Shown: positions 16,903 through 27,060, numbered from the stretch's first letter. The stretch: DNA of 64,000 nucleotides from Bacteroidota bacterium (GCA_023251455.1 JAHEYT010000020.1:1-64000), one strand, 5' to 3'. Numbers and translations are program-made. The notes: generated from the sequence alone by a model not told the origin.

Positions 16903-17280
16903 TTATTCTTCCGATTGCGATTTGTAATACCTCCGGTACAAAACTTTCTTCAAATCGCGGAAAATAACCTGATGAGCCAGAACCTCCAGATCGTTGTAAT
17001 GGGGCAACTCGATGTGAGCTTTGGCAATCTCTTTTTCGGTAATGTCAACCTGGTACAAAACGGCCATCAATCGGCTGTAATCGCGGTCGAGATAGATTGA
17101 AATCTGGTTAATCAGCTGCTCATGCAATTCATGGTAGGCATTTTCTACATTGCCTGAGAAGGTAATTTCGATGCCAAACATGCCAAAATCTTTCATGATC
17201 TGGTCAGCAGTTTCACGTACAATGTCCTCCTTATTCAGGAAGAACTCAATGTTGTTGTTGTGCAGGTTGACTATTTCCAT
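16903..17280 (-). CDS. Conserved hypothetical protein, 125 aa
   Basis: A soluble 125-residue protein without signal peptide or transmembrane helix. It is mixed alpha/beta, with a long central helix (AYHELHEQLINQISIYLDRD) and a basic C-terminus (FRDLKKVLYRRYYKSQSEE). I do not recognise the family, although proteins of this size and pattern occur widely in Bacteroidota. It lies 68 bp after the fumarase gene on the same strand but beyond a terminator, so it is probably transcribed separately. Confidence 0.65.
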   Translation of the reverse strand: MEIVNLHNNNIEFFLNKEDIVRETADQIMKDFGMFGIEITFSGNVENAYHELHEQLINQISIYLDRDYSRLMAVLYQVDITEKEIAKAHIELPHYNDLEVLAHQVIFRDLKKVLYRRYYKSQSEE

Positions 17281-17293
17281 AGCTATATAAAAA

Positions 17294-17326
17294 AGTGAGC
17301 GGGTAACTCGAAGTCACCCGCTCACT
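17294..17326 (-). terminator. Terminator of the fumarase gene
   Basis: An 11-bp stem AGTGAGCGGGT / ACCCGCTCACT with an 11-base loop, followed on the minus strand by a run of T. It lies 23 bp after the fumarase stop. Confidence 0.85.
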
Positions 17327-17348
17327 AAAGTATCATTTTTTGTTGATA

Positions 17349-18953
17349 TTACAACTGTTTAAAGAAGTCGTTTCCTTTGTCGTCGACAATGATAAACGCA
17401 GGGAAATTCTCAATCCTGATTTTGCGGATAGCTTCCATTCCAAGTTCTTCCATGTCGATCACTTCGCTTGATTTGATGCTGTCTTTTGCCAGAATCGCTG
17501 CTGGTCCACCAATAGAACCGAGGTAGAATCCACCGTGTTTTTTGCAGGCGTCGGTAACAGCCTGACTACGATTTCCTTTGGCAACCATGACCATCGAACC
17601 ACCATGACTCATAAAGAAATCAACGTATGGATCCATGCGACCGGCAGTAGTCGGGCCGAAACTTCCTGAAGCCATTCCTTTTGGAGTTTTAGCTGGCCCG
17701 GCGTAATAAACCGGGTAGCGTTTCAGGTATTCAGGCATTGGCTGACCAGCATCCAGCATTTCTTTCAAACGAAGGTGAGCCATGTCGCGCGCTACAATCA
17801 GAGTTCCTGAAAGATTTAAACGCGTTTTAATCGGATATTGCGATAGTTTTTTCAATACATCTTCCATCGGTTGATCCAGGTCAATGTCAACAGCGGGTTG
17901 CATGTGTGGAGCCATTGCCGGAAGGAAGCGTGAAGGATTTTTTTCTAATTCTTCCAGAAAAATACCGTCTTCGGTGATTTTTGCTTTGATGTTTCGGTCG
18001 GCCGAACAGCTTACGCCCAGACCCACCGGACAAGAAGCTGCGTGGCGAGGCAAACGGATCACCCGAACATCATGTACAAAATATTTACCGCCAAACTGGG
18101 CACCAAGGCCACATTCCTGAGCAATTTTTTCAATTTTCTTTTCCCATTCCAGATTGCGGAAAGCTTGTCCACCTTCGTTTCCTTCGGTTGGAAGGTGATC
18201 CAAATATCCGGCCGATGCTTTTTTTACAGTTGCCAATGTGGCTTCAGCTGAAGTTCCGCCAATGACAAGCGCCAAATGGTAAGGAGGACAAGCTGAAGTT
18301 CCCAGATCCATGATCTTTTCTTTAACGAATTTGGTCAGGTTTTCATCAGTCAGCAGCGATTTGGTCTGCTGATATAGATAGGTTTTATTTCCAGATCCTC
18401 CGCCTTTGGTGATGAACAAAAATTCGTAGGCGTTTCCCTTTTCAGCGTAAATGTCAATCTGGGCAGGAAGGTTTGTTCCTGTATTTTTTTCTTCCATCAT
18501 GGTAAACGGAACCACCTGCGAGTAACGTAGATTCCGTTCCTGATAAGTATTGTAAATTCCTTTCGAAAGGTATTCGGCATCGTCGGCACCAGTATAAACA
18601 TTTTCGCCCTTTTTACCCATTACAATAGCCGTTCCGGTGTCTTGGCAGGTTGGTAATTCACCTTCCGCAGAAACAACCTGATTCATCAGCATGGTATAGG
18701 CTACAAAACGATCGTTATCGGTTGCTTCAGGATCATTCAGGATTAGCGCCAGTTTTTCGAGGTGCGCGGCACGCAGGTAGAACGAAACATCGGCAAATGC
18801 TTCTTTGGCCAGAAGTTCGAGTCCTTCAGGAGCAACTTTCAAAATTTTACGACCATCAAACTCAACAGTCGATACAAAATCTTTGGTTAAAAGACGATAC
18901 GCTGTGGTATCTTTCTTAATCGGAAATGGTTTTTGATAAGCGAATTTGGACAT
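17349..18953 (-). CDS. fumB: Class I fumarate hydratase
   Basis: 534 residues from the ATG at 18953 ([10 protein letters not shown]). The upstream extension to 19025 has no ribosome-site support and is not family-like. This is the fused alpha/beta class I fumarase, an oxygen-sensitive [4Fe-4S] enzyme interconverting fumarate and malate. Visible landmarks are [17 protein letters not shown] (cluster Cys), [36 protein letters not shown], and the beta-domain stretch [20 protein letters not shown] with [17 protein letters not shown]. Length and motifs are normal. It fits an anaerobic lifestyle. Whether it is the fumA- or fumB-type ortholog cannot be decided, so the symbol is nominal. Confidence 0.92.
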   Translation of the reverse strand: MSKFAYQKPFPIKKDTTAYRLLTKDFVSTVEFDGRKILKVAPEGLELLAKEAFADVSFYLRAAHLEKLALILNDPEATDNDRFVAYTMLMNQVVSAEGELPTCQDTGTAIVMGKKGENVYTGADDAEYLSKGIYNTYQERNLRYSQVVPFTMMEEKNTGTNLPAQIDIYAEKGNAYEFLFITKGGGSGNKTYLYQQTKSLLTDENLTKFVKEKIMDLGTSACPPYHLALVIGGTSAEATLATVKKASAGYLDHLPTEGNEGGQAFRNLEWEKKIEKIAQECGLGAQFGGKYFVHDVRVIRLPRHAASCPVGLGVSCSADRNIKAKITEDGIFLEELEKNPSRFLPAMAPHMQPAVDIDLDQPMEDVLKKLSQYPIKTRLNLSGTLIVARDMAHLRLKEMLDAGQPMPEYLKRYPVYYAGPAKTPKGMASGSFGPTTAGRMDPYVDFFMSHGGSMVMVAKGNRSQAVTDACKKHGGFYLGSIGGPAAILAKDSIKSSEVIDMEELGMEAIRKIRIENFPAFIIVDDKGNDFFKQL

Positions 18954-19236
18954 TTTATTGTGCTGTAAGTGAGTGATTAATAGATTTAATTCCGGATCAA
19001 ACATCAAGGTTTGAAACGGTAACAAATATAATCAATCCATCAGGATTAACAGGTAAAACACGCCAACCAATTCTTTTACAGCACGACTTTTAACACAAAG
19101 TTCAGAAGGACTGGCATGAGCAGGTCTGCATGTAATAATCTGTTCGAATCAGACAATAAGAATTATTCTATATTTGTCTTGCTGATAAAATTGATTGTTC
19201 GGCGCAAACTTCATCCTGTTATAAATTATTACGAAA

Positions 19237-21216
19237 ATGAATATTCAGAATCTGAAAAAAATACTTCATAGCCGGTTTGGCGGAATCCTGTTGTTATATC
19301 TGGTTTTTATAGCTATTTCGCTGGTCAGCCGAACAGTTTTATTATCCATGTCGTTCAAAGATGTCAGTCTTAATCCGCTGAATATCATCTGGTCGTATGG
19401 AGCTGGTTTAATCATGGATACCTTTGCCTATTCGTATTTCATGATTCCATTCGTGCTTTTCCTTATGTTTGTTTCCGACCGGTTTTTCAATTCCAATATT
19501 CACAAATGGTTCGCTTACGTAGTATATTTTATCACTTTTTGTATTCTGATTTTCAATGGCGTTTCTGAATTCTTTTTCTGGGACGAATTTGGTGTCCGGT
19601 ATAATTTCATTGCTGTTGATTATTTGGTTTACACGACTGAGGTTCTGGGAAACATCAAAGAATCGTATCCACTACCGGCATTAATTTCTGGAATACTGAT
19701 TGCTGGTATTGCTCTTACATGGGCCGTCATAAAATTGAAATTACTCGATGCGTCGCTGGTAAGTAAAAGTATTTTAAAAACCAGGATTCGCACCGGTTTG
19801 GTCCTGCTTGGCATACCCGTTTTGTCGTTTATCCTGATTAAAAATACAACTGTTGAAATCACCAAAAACCGCTACAATAATGAGCTGGCTAAAAATGGGA
19901 TTCATTCGATATTTTCTGCTTTCCTAAACAGTGAGCTCGATTACGAAGTTTTTTACGCATTACATGATAATCAGGAGAATTTCAAACAACTTCGCGATTT
20001 GCTGAAAAGTGAAAACAGCAAGTTCATGAGCAGCGAAACCTTTAATATAAAAAGGGAAATCATCAATTTGGGCGAAGAAAAACGATATAATGTGGTATTC
20101 ATCACGGTTGAAAGTTTAAGCGCCGAGTTCATGGGGTTTAAAAGAAATAAAAAAGAAAATCCTGCAGATTTCAGTGGAAATGTGACAAATTACAAAGGAG
20201 ATGTTACACCCTACCTGGATGCCATTGCCGATAGTTCTCTGCTATTCACGAACCTTTATGCTGTTGGAACCCGCACCATATATGGATTGGAAGCTGTTAC
20301 ACTTGGTGCACCACCTAAACCCGGACAAAGTGTCGTTAAACGTCCGAATAATGAAAATATGTTTTCTGTTGGTCAACTCTTTAAAGAACGTGGCTACGAC
20401 CTGAAATACATTTATGGCGGCTACGGTTATTTCGACAACATGAACTATTATTTCTCGAACAATGGTTACCAGATTGTTGACCGCAGCGACCTGAGCGAGG
20501 AAGAGATTACGTATACAAATGCCTGGGGCGTTTGCGATCAGGATCTTTTTAACCGGGCCTTAAAAGAGTGCGATAAATCGTTTGCTGAAGGGAAACCATT
20601 TTTGAATCACCTGATGACCACTTCAAACCATCGTCCGTTTACTTATCCCGATGGTGTAATTGATATTCCGTCGCATACAACCAGGGTTGGTGGTGTAAAA
20701 TATTGCGATTTTGCCATCGGAGAATTTATCCGGAAAGCAAGTGAAAAACCATGGTTCAAAAATACAGTGTTTGTTATTGTTGCCGATCATTGTGCCGGAA
20801 GTGCCGGTCAGGCCGAATTACCATTTATGGAATACCAGATTCCTTTTATGATTTATAATCCGGGACTGGTGCGTCCGCAACAAATTGCTAAACTGTGTAG
20901 CCAGATTGATGTTGCGCCAACTTTACTGGGCGTTATGAACTGGAGTTATAAAACTAAATTCTTCGGGAAAGACATTGTAAAGATGGCTCCTGAAGAAGAA
21001 CGGGCATTTATCTCGAATTACCAGAAGTTGGGTTATATCAAAAACGACCGCTTGTCGATTTTAAGTCCACAGCAAAAAATTACGCATTACAAGATTGATC
21101 CTCAAACCGGCGAAATGAAGCGCGAAAAATCTGCTCCAGAAACCGATAAAGAAGCCATTATTTATTATCAATCGGCCAACTACGTGTACAAGAACAAGCT
21201 AAATAAGTGGGATTGA
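19237..21216 (+). CDS. LTA synthase-family membrane sulfatase/phosphotransferase
   Basis: 659 residues. Five predicted transmembrane helices occupy about the first 205 residues, followed by an extracytoplasmic sulfatase-fold domain: VVFITVESLSAEFMG (metal-binding Glu), TNLYAVGTRTIYGLEAVTLG (nucleophile Thr region), LMTTSNHRPFTYP, and VFVIVADHCAGSAG (metal-binding Asp-His). This is the LtaS/MdoB arrangement, which transfers phosphoglycerol or phosphoethanolamine head groups from lipids to envelope glycans or lipids. In a Gram-negative organism an OPG- or lipid-A-modifying role is more likely than teichoic acid synthesis. It is followed immediately (1 bp) by a PAP2 phosphatase gene, which suggests joint work on envelope lipids. 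Confidence 0.88.
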   Translation: MNIQNLKKILHSRFGGILLLYLVFIAISLVSRTVLLSMSFKDVSLNPLNIIWSYGAGLIMDTFAYSYFMIPFVLFLMFVSDRFFNSNIHKWFAYVVYFITFCILIFNGVSEFFFWDEFGVRYNFIAVDYLVYTTEVLGNIKESYPLPALISGILIAGIALTWAVIKLKLLDASLVSKSILKTRIRTGLVLLGIPVLSFILIKNTTVEITKNRYNNELAKNGIHSIFSAFLNSELDYEVFYALHDNQENFKQLRDLLKSENSKFMSSETFNIKREIINLGEEKRYNVVFITVESLSAEFMGFKRNKKENPADFSGNVTNYKGDVTPYLDAIADSSLLFTNLYAVGTRTIYGLEAVTLGAPPKPGQSVVKRPNNENMFSVGQLFKERGYDLKYIYGGYGYFDNMNYYFSNNGYQIVDRSDLSEEEITYTNAWGVCDQDLFNRALKECDKSFAEGKPFLNHLMTTSNHRPFTYPDGVIDIPSHTTRVGGVKYCDFAIGEFIRKASEKPWFKNTVFVIVADHCAGSAGQAELPFMEYQIPFMIYNPGLVRPQQIAKLCSQIDVAPTLLGVMNWSYKTKFFGKDIVKMAPEEERAFISNYQKLGYIKNDRLSILSPQQKITHYKIDPQTGEMKREKSAPETDKEAIIYYQSANYVYKNKLNKWD

Positions 21217-21217
21217 T

Positions 21218-22276
21218 ATGAGAGCTGATTCTTGGTTTCGTTTATTAGGTAAAGGATTGGTTCTGATCTTTTTGTGCCTGATTCAGGTCTTTGGGCTGAA
21301 AGCAGAATCAAAACGGGATACCTTGATAAATAAGGCTTGGCGCGATACCGTTCGAATTCGAAAAGCACAAATATTCGAGACTGATGCCGCAACGATGTTG
21401 TATTACCGGCCCAAACCTTTTCAGTTTGCAAAAAATGTTCCTTCAGATATTTATTTGATGGGCAAAACAGCTTTCTCGAAAAAGAACTTACCCAAACTGG
21501 GAGCCATTCTGGCCGGATCGGCACTTTTGGTTCTTGTTGACCAGCCAGTTACTGATGCTGCTAAACAATTTGGTCGGTACATTAATCTTGATCCTGCAAG
21601 AAAATCAAAGACAGTTATTGAATTCAATATTGGAAATTTTCATGTGAATGCGATGGAAGTTCCGGACAATACAAACTCAGCAATCTATTATTTGGGCGAA
21701 GGCTGGGGCAGCATGTTAATCGCTGGTGGATTTTACAGTTACGGTCTTATTGCCAACGATTACAAAGCCATTCAAATTACTTCTCAGATAGCCGAAAGTA
21801 TATTCGCACTTGGCTTTACCACACAGTTTTTGAAGCGAATTACCGGACGTCAAAGTCCGTTCAGGGCGATGGAATCAGCGAATCCCGTTCCTGCTGGCGA
21901 TTGGCACCCGTTTCCTGCTCCTTCAAGATACCAGAAAAGCGTTTCAAACTACGATGCATATCCTTCGGGCCATTTAGCCACAGCAATGGCTACAATTACC
22001 ATTCTGGCTGGTAACTACCCCGATAACAAATACATTAAACCTGTTGGATATTCGCTTTTGGGCATTCTTGGTTATTCAATGCTTAACAACGGTGTTCATT
22101 GGATAAGTGATTATCCGCTGGCCATTGCTATTGGTTATACCTGCGGCAAAATTGCAGTATCGCGTGGCCATCAGGTAATTCCAAAAATAGGACATGATAA
22201 AGGAGCTTCATCAGCGCTGATGCCAGCATATTTGGGAGCCGGAAATATCGGATTAAGCTACCGGGCTACTTTCTAA
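21218..22276 (+). CDS. PAP2-family membrane phosphatase
   Basis: 352 residues with an N-terminal signal/anchor (LGKGLVLIFLCLIQVFGLKA). The three type-2 phosphatidic acid phosphatase signatures are present: KRITGRQSPF (motif 1), YDAYPSGHLATAMA (motif 2, PSGH) and GVHWISDYPLAIAIGY (motif 3, with the catalytic His and Asp). It dephosphorylates a lipid phosphate such as phosphatidate or an undecaprenyl-type pyrophosphate on the outer face of the inner membrane. The start is one base after the stop of the LTA-synthase-like gene, so the two form an operon. A hairpin terminator follows. Confidence 0.88.
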   Translation: MRADSWFRLLGKGLVLIFLCLIQVFGLKAESKRDTLINKAWRDTVRIRKAQIFETDAATMLYYRPKPFQFAKNVPSDIYLMGKTAFSKKNLPKLGAILAGSALLVLVDQPVTDAAKQFGRYINLDPARKSKTVIEFNIGNFHVNAMEVPDNTNSAIYYLGEGWGSMLIAGGFYSYGLIANDYKAIQITSQIAESIFALGFTTQFLKRITGRQSPFRAMESANPVPAGDWHPFPAPSRYQKSVSNYDAYPSGHLATAMATITILAGNYPDNKYIKPVGYSLLGILGYSMLNNGVHWISDYPLAIAIGYTCGKIAVSRGHQVIPKIGHDKGASSALMPAYLGAGNIGLSYRATF

Positions 22277-22294
22277 AAGGAAAGCAATTAGAAG

Positions 22295-22341
22295 GGGTCA
22301 TTAGTCAAAGGGAAAAATACTTTCCAAATGACTAATGACCC
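22295..22341. terminator. 13-bp hairpin between convergent genes
   Basis: GGGTCATTAGTCA / TGACTAATGACCC encloses GGAAAAA...TTTCC. It separates the PAP2 gene (+) and the TerC gene (-). A related sequence occurs at 52774-52844, so it is also a dispersed repeat. Confidence 0.7.
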
Positions 22342-22357
22342 TTTCAAATTTTGATGT

Positions 22358-23413
22358 CTAATGACTTTTTACTGCCTTTTCTTTTTCAGGAAATAGAATT
22401 GAGAAAACAACACTCATTACCAGAGTTGCAGCAATAAAATACAACGAATACGATGATTTGAACCCAATTTCATCGAGCCAGGAGTGTGCAAGAAGTTTCA
22501 CTCCGACAAAAATCAACAGTATGCTTACGCCAACATTCAGGAACCTGAATTTATCGACCATATTGGCCAACAGGAAGAACAACGAACGAAGTCCGATAAT
22601 GGCGAAAATGTTCGAAAAGAATACCACATAAGGATCGATAGATACTGAAAATACAGCAGGAATGGAGTCGAGAGCAAAAACCACATCAGTAAATTCGACA
22701 AGCACAACAACAAGCATCAACGGCGTAAAAAACACTTTTTTGGCATATGTATAGGCAAACTTATCGCCATGAAATTCTTTGGAAATATTGAGGTATCTGG
22801 AAAGAAATTTCACAATAGGTGAATCATGAGGATCCTTTTCATTGCCTTCCTTTTTTACCAGAATTTTAATTCCCTGAAATACAAGGAAAGCACCAAAAAC
22901 ATATAGTATCCAAGAAAATTTATGAATCAGTGCAACCCCGGCAAAAATGAAGATAAACCTTAATATGATTGCTCCAAGGACACCCCAAAATAACACCTTT
23001 TTATAGTTTTTTAGTGGAACTGAAAAGCCTTGAAGGATAAGCAATATCACAAAAACATTGTCGATGGAAAGTGTTTGTTCTATGAAATAACCAGTCAGGT
23101 AACTCATTGACATGTCGTTGCGGTATTCTGCAAGCATTCCCTCAAAATCTGTTAGTTGAAAACGGAGGGCTGGAGCATATTTGCTTGCCACTTCTGATAG
23201 CTCTGCCGGAGTCTCAATTCCGTGCAACAAGTGTCCATAGAATTTCAGGAATACGTAAAATCCTATCGAAAGCATAAACCACACACTGGTCCAACCTAAT
23301 GCTTCTTTGGTCGAAACAATGTGCGAATTTCGCCCAACGACCAATAAGTCGATCATTAAAACAAACGAGATCAACAACAAAAAACCACCCATCAATAATA
23401 CTTCTGTAGACAT
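22358..23413 (-). CDS. TerC-family integral membrane protein
   Basis: 351 residues with about nine transmembrane helices and the TerC core: FIEQTLSIDNVFVILLILQG, VLFWGVLGAIILRFIFIFAG and LVVVLVEFTDVVFALDSIPA, with paired acidic residues inside helices that resemble metal-binding sites. It belongs to the Alx/TerC group, implicated in manganese export and metal homeostasis and historically in tellurite resistance. The length matches the long TerC type. It lies 8 bp downstream of the DUF502 gene on the same strand, so the pair is probably co-transcribed. Here it is not part of a ter operon. Confidence 0.88.
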   Translation of the reverse strand: MSTEVLLMGGFLLLISFVLMIDLLVVGRNSHIVSTKEALGWTSVWFMLSIGFYVFLKFYGHLLHGIETPAELSEVASKYAPALRFQLTDFEGMLAEYRNDMSMSYLTGYFIEQTLSIDNVFVILLILQGFSVPLKNYKKVLFWGVLGAIILRFIFIFAGVALIHKFSWILYVFGAFLVFQGIKILVKKEGNEKDPHDSPIVKFLSRYLNISKEFHGDKFAYTYAKKVFFTPLMLVVVLVEFTDVVFALDSIPAVFSVSIDPYVVFFSNIFAIIGLRSLFFLLANMVDKFRFLNVGVSILLIFVGVKLLAHSWLDEIGFKSSYSLYFIAATLVMSVVFSILFPEKEKAVKSH

Positions 23414-23421
23414 ATAGTTTA

Positions 23422-23991
23422 TTAATTTACTTTAGTTACACCTCCTGAAACCGCAAACTTCATCACCTCCGACGGACTCAAATCAATCGGGATTACAGCG
23501 TCTTCGGGCACCATCATCATTTCTCCGTTTATACTGTATGAAAAAGGAAAGTAAACGGCAACCATCCCTTTCATTCCAAAATCATCTAATTTTTTCTCTG
23601 TAATAAACCCGATCTTCCATAAATTGTTTTCCTTGTCCATGCAAACCCGCACAGGTACAGTAAACTTTTTTTCTTTTCCAACGAATGCAGTAAACAAATC
23701 ATTGATAGAAGAATAAATGACATTTAACAGCGGCAGGCGTTTTAGAAGCCTCCGTGTAAACCAGGTAAATGGCTTTACAATAATGGTTTGACCGATAAGT
23801 CCAAGAAGCGTAAGGGATATAAACAATACCACGATTCCAATTCCAGGAATATCCACTTTATAATGCTCTTTTAGCGGGTCGCCTATTAATCTGTCGGCAT
23901 AATTAAACATCAGAAAAACACTATAAAGCGTCACTGCTAAAGGTCCTAATAGCAATAGTCCCTGAAGGAAGTAGGTAAATAGTCGTTTCAT
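23422..23991 (-). CDS. DUF502 membrane protein
   Basis: 189 residues. Two N-terminal transmembrane helices (LQGLLLLGPLAVTLYSVFLM and IGIVVLFISLTLLGLIGQTI) are followed by the DUF502 signature RRLLKRLPLLNVIYSSINDL and a soluble beta-rich tail with GMVAVYFPFSYS. DUF502 proteins are widespread inner-membrane proteins without known function. It is the first gene of the unit with terC. Confidence 0.85.
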   Translation of the reverse strand: MKRLFTYFLQGLLLLGPLAVTLYSVFLMFNYADRLIGDPLKEHYKVDIPGIGIVVLFISLTLLGLIGQTIIVKPFTWFTRRLLKRLPLLNVIYSSINDLFTAFVGKEKKFTVPVRVCMDKENNLWKIGFITEKKLDDFGMKGMVAVYFPFSYSINGEMMMVPEDAVIPIDLSPSEVMKFAVSGGVTKVN

Positions 23992-24122
23992 CTTTTTTTT
24001 CCGAAAGATACAACATTTACCCGTCCCAAAACGAAGCGGGCATTTAGGTTCGCTTAATAAATTGTTGATATTTTAATAAACAATCAAGGTGTCTGAATTG
24101 TATATGCTTAAAAAATAGGACG

Positions 24123-24578
24123 ATGAAACGGGTGGGAATAATCATACTAATTGCATTGGCAACAGTTGTCAATGGTCAGGATAAAAGCAAACAGAAAAAA
24201 GATAGCGAAATGAAATTCAATGAACTTACTGAATTTGAACGATATGTAATTGAGGGCAAAGGAACTGAAAGACCTTTTACGGGTATTTATTATCAGAACA
24301 ATGACGCCGGAACCTATTTGTGCAAGAAATGCAACGCCCCTCTCTACCGGTCGGCTGATAAATTTGATGCCCATTGTGGCTGGCCAAGTTTCGACGATGA
24401 AATAAAAGGGGCAGTAAAGCGGACAACTGATGCCGATGGCCGAAGAACTGAAATTACCTGTGCCAAATGCGGTGCTCATTTGGGGCATGTTTTCATTGGC
24501 GAAGGACTGACTTCAAAAAATACACGGCATTGCGTAAACTCGGTTTCACTCAATTTTTTGCCTGAAACGAAGAAATAA
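24123..24578 (+). CDS. msrB: Peptide-methionine (R)-S-oxide reductase, exported
   Basis: 151 residues. A signal peptide (MKRVGIIILIALATVVNGQ) puts the enzyme in the periplasm. The MsrB domain begins near residue 33. The zinc-binding cysteines are C67/C70 (YLCKKC) and C113/C116 (ITCAKCGAH), and the catalytic Cys137 lies in NTRHCVNSVSL. A further Cys85 in AHCGWPSF can act as resolving Cys. It reduces methionine-R-sulfoxide in proteins using thioredoxin-like donors. MsrA is not adjacent. It has its own terminator. Confidence 0.93.
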   Translation: MKRVGIIILIALATVVNGQDKSKQKKDSEMKFNELTEFERYVIEGKGTERPFTGIYYQNNDAGTYLCKKCNAPLYRSADKFDAHCGWPSFDDEIKGAVKRTTDADGRRTEITCAKCGAHLGHVFIGEGLTSKNTRHCVNSVSLNFLPETKK

Positions 24579-24580
24579 AA

Positions 24581-24633
24581 AACACAATTCAGTCAACTAT
24601 CTGATTTATTCAAATTATTGATTGAATTGTGTT
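24581..24633 (+). terminator. Terminator after msrB
   Basis: A 16-bp stem AACACAATTCAGTCAA / TTGATTGAATTGTGTT with one G-U pair, directly after the msrB stop and before the convergent lipoprotein gene. It may serve both strands. Confidence 0.75.
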
Positions 24634-24668
24634 TATGAATGACTACCGAAAGTTACAGTTAATCTTAT

Positions 24669-25232
24669 TTATTTGGTTTGTACCAATTCTAAACCATCAA
24701 TATAATATACCGGAACATAACCTTCTTTACTTGCGGCAAGCTTTTGATTCATGTCTTCAATCTTTTTTGCCTGATTAATGCTGTCATGGTTTCCGCCATC
24801 AACCGAATGCAAGGCCGTTCCATCATGACCCAAAGCATGATCTTTGTTGGCAGATTCGCCTGCCGCTGCTGATTTTTCCATTTCTGCCAGATCTTCTTCA
24901 TCGAGCTGAACTTCCATTAGGGTGCCACGAACCGTAATATCGCTACCCATTTGCTCCTGGGTAAACGAACCAATTCGACCCGCTTCAATCCGGATGCTGA
25001 TATCTTCGGTACTTCCCATTACAAAGCAACGTGCGCCGGCTTCTTTGCAAACGTGTGTCACAGTGCCTTTTATCATCACCTCTTTACCGACGAGGTCTTT
25101 TCCCTGAGCCTGTAATTCATCAACTGTTAATACCGTCAATTCAGCAGACTTTTCGTCTTTTTTCTGGTTAGTTTGGTTGGTACACGAAAAAAGAACTACC
25201 AAACCGAAAAGCAAAACCATCGTTTTTTTCAT
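24669..25232 (-). CDS. OB-fold-like lipoprotein
   Basis: 187 residues with lipobox VVLFSC. The mature part includes LVGKEVMIKGTVTHVCKEAG, CFVMGSTEDISIRIEAG and SDITVRGTLMEVQL, the five-strand alternation of an OB-fold similar to small periplasmic nucleic-acid-binding-like or YgiW-like domains. A His/Asp-containing linker (DHALGHDGTALHSVDGGNHD) could bind metal. It lies 25 bp downstream of the PepSY gene on the same strand, which hints at a joint role in periplasmic metal or redox handling. No precise function is recognised. Confidence 0.7.
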   Translation of the reverse strand: MKKTMVLLFGLVVLFSCTNQTNQKKDEKSAELTVLTVDELQAQGKDLVGKEVMIKGTVTHVCKEAGARCFVMGSTEDISIRIEAGRIGSFTQEQMGSDITVRGTLMEVQLDEEDLAEMEKSAAAGESANKDHALGHDGTALHSVDGGNHDSINQAKKIEDMNQKLAASKEGYVPVYYIDGLELVQTK

Positions 25233-25257
25233 CGTATGAAGTTTTAGAGTTAATAAA

Positions 25258-25812
25258 TCAGGTTAAATAAAAAAGAATGATTACCAGCGGAATAACTATA
25301 CCGATAGATGTCAGCCAAAGTCCTCTGCCTTTTATACCAAACTTTCCTTTCAGTAAAAATAATCCTGAAATAGCTACGAATAAAAGGAATACAGCCATGG
25401 CATCCGAAATCCAAATCCACAACCGGTCAGTCTGTGCTAAATGTATTTTGTTGATCTGAAACCAAAACGGACGTTTTTTCAATAGCTCAAGTTCCGCTTT
25501 TCCTTCCAGAGGAGTATAAATCACGGTTCCTTCCGATACAAATATCTTGATGGTGGCATCTTTTGTAATAAAGTGTTTCTTGTAAACCGGCTGATTCTTG
25601 AATTTTCCCAGAAGAGAATTGATCTCAGTTTTCGAATACTCCATTTGATCAGATGCCGGAATTGTAAGTTCTTCTGAAACTAAAGAATAGTGCGGATTCC
25701 AGTCCTGCCGGTGATTCATTGCAATACCCGAAATGGTATAAATAAATGTAATTCCCACCACCAAATAACCAAAATCGCGGTGAAGCGACCGTAACGATTT
25801 CCGAATGTTCAT
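25258..25812 (-). CDS. PepSY-associated membrane protein
   Basis: 184 residues: a short basic N-terminus with LRSLHRDFGYLVVGITFIYT (first TM helix with the His-Arg-Asp pattern of PepSY-TM proteins), a periplasmic loop of about 90 residues, then two more TM helices (DAMAVFLLFVAISGLFLLKG and the C-terminal SIGIVIPLVIILFYLT). PepSY-TM proteins of this short type often contribute to periplasmic electron transfer or iron metabolism. It is the first gene of a two-gene unit with the OB-fold lipoprotein. Confidence 0.8.
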   Translation of the reverse strand: MNIRKSLRSLHRDFGYLVVGITFIYTISGIAMNHRQDWNPHYSLVSEELTIPASDQMEYSKTEINSLLGKFKNQPVYKKHFITKDATIKIFVSEGTVIYTPLEGKAELELLKKRPFWFQINKIHLAQTDRLWIWISDAMAVFLLFVAISGLFLLKGKFGIKGRGLWLTSIGIVIPLVIILFYLT

Positions 25813-26016
25813 TGAAGCAAATTTTTGTTTTTCCTGAAACCAGAGGATTTAATAAAATTCAAGGTCATTTCAGTGATTTTAGTTCTCTGGAATCACACTA
25901 CTTCAAAATAAAGCTAATTTAACTTAAGAAACAAGGATGGGAATTAGTCTTTTTTTGAAAAAGTCAAGTGCTTTCAGGCTACAAAGATTTGGAATTTGAG
26001 TCGTGTAAATCGATGA

Positions 26017-27024
26017 TTAGCAAGGATCTTCAGTTGCAGTTTCCCTATAAACAATCCTATATACCTCTTCAAATGTATGGGCATCCATCAGGTCAGCACG
26101 TAGTTTGGCCGCCCCCGGAAAGTCATTGGTGTAAATCTTATAAAACCGGTTCAGGATATTGAGATTCTTTTTGCCTCCCCAATTTCGCTCAAAAAGCTGG
26201 GTGTGAAGTAATAATTGTTCGAGTTTTTCTGCTTTTGATGGTGAATGATGCAATGGATTAAAAAACCACGGATTGTGAAAAATACCCCGACCAATCATAA
26301 TGCCGTCAAGTCCGTATTTCTGGCAAAGTTCTTCGCCTTGCGACACCGACAAAACATCGCCGTTTCCCAGAAACTTAGTCTCCGGATTAATCAGATCGCG
26401 AATTCGGGCCCCTTTTGCAATTTCATCCCAATCAGCTAATCCGTCTGATTGTTGTTTCTGTGTTCGTCCATGTAAAATGAGGGCGGCAGGTTTTGTTTCC
26501 AGTAAATTGGCAATCCAATTTTCGGTATCGTGTGCTTTTATTCCGGTACGGGTTTTTACCGAAACCGGCAAATGCGTGGCTTCTTTGGTTGCCAAAACAA
26601 TTTCCTTTGCAAGGTTTGGTTCATTAATCAGGGCCGAGCAACAGCCGTTTTTAACGACATTTTTTACAGGACAACCCATGTTAATATCCAGCCCGTCAAA
26701 GTCATATTCAGCCGTAAGTTCAGTAGCTATTTTATGAAACAATTCCGGCTTCCGGCCCCAAATCTGAGCAATAAGCTTAATGTTTTTTTGCTTCAGCAAT
26801 TGCCTTTCCGATTCGCTTATTATGAGTCGCTCTCCCACCCTGATTTTACCAACCGGATGGTTCATGCCGTCAACCGAAGTAAATTCAGTGTACAGAATTG
26901 AAAGGTAATTCGGGTCGGCAAGTCCGGCCACAATTTCACGGAAAGAGGTATCAGTTACATCTTCCATAGGCGCTAAGGCAAATATTGGTTTCTGAAGTCC
27001 GTTCCAGAAATTAGGCATACTCAA
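26017..27024 (-). CDS. dus: tRNA-dihydrouridine synthase
   Basis: 335 residues, a flavin-dependent TIM barrel that reduces uridine in the tRNA D-loop. Motifs are LAPMEDVTDTSFREIV at the N-terminus, GLDINMGCPVKNVVKNGCCS holding the catalytic Cys, PVSVKTRTGI, ALILHGRTQKQQ for FMN phosphate binding, and FLGNGDVLS with IMIGRGIFHNPWFF. A C-terminal helical tRNA-binding domain is present. The length is typical of DusB/DusC-like enzymes, and the subgroup is left open. Confidence 0.92.
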   Translation of the reverse strand: MSMPNFWNGLQKPIFALAPMEDVTDTSFREIVAGLADPNYLSILYTEFTSVDGMNHPVGKIRVGERLIISESERQLLKQKNIKLIAQIWGRKPELFHKIATELTAEYDFDGLDINMGCPVKNVVKNGCCSALINEPNLAKEIVLATKEATHLPVSVKTRTGIKAHDTENWIANLLETKPAALILHGRTQKQQSDGLADWDEIAKGARIRDLINPETKFLGNGDVLSVSQGEELCQKYGLDGIMIGRGIFHNPWFFNPLHHSPSKAEKLEQLLLHTQLFERNWGGKKNLNILNRFYKIYTNDFPGAAKLRADLMDAHTFEEVYRIVYRETATEDPC

Positions 27025-27060
27025 ACAGGTTTTTATCTAATTTTAAATGCGGTGACAAAA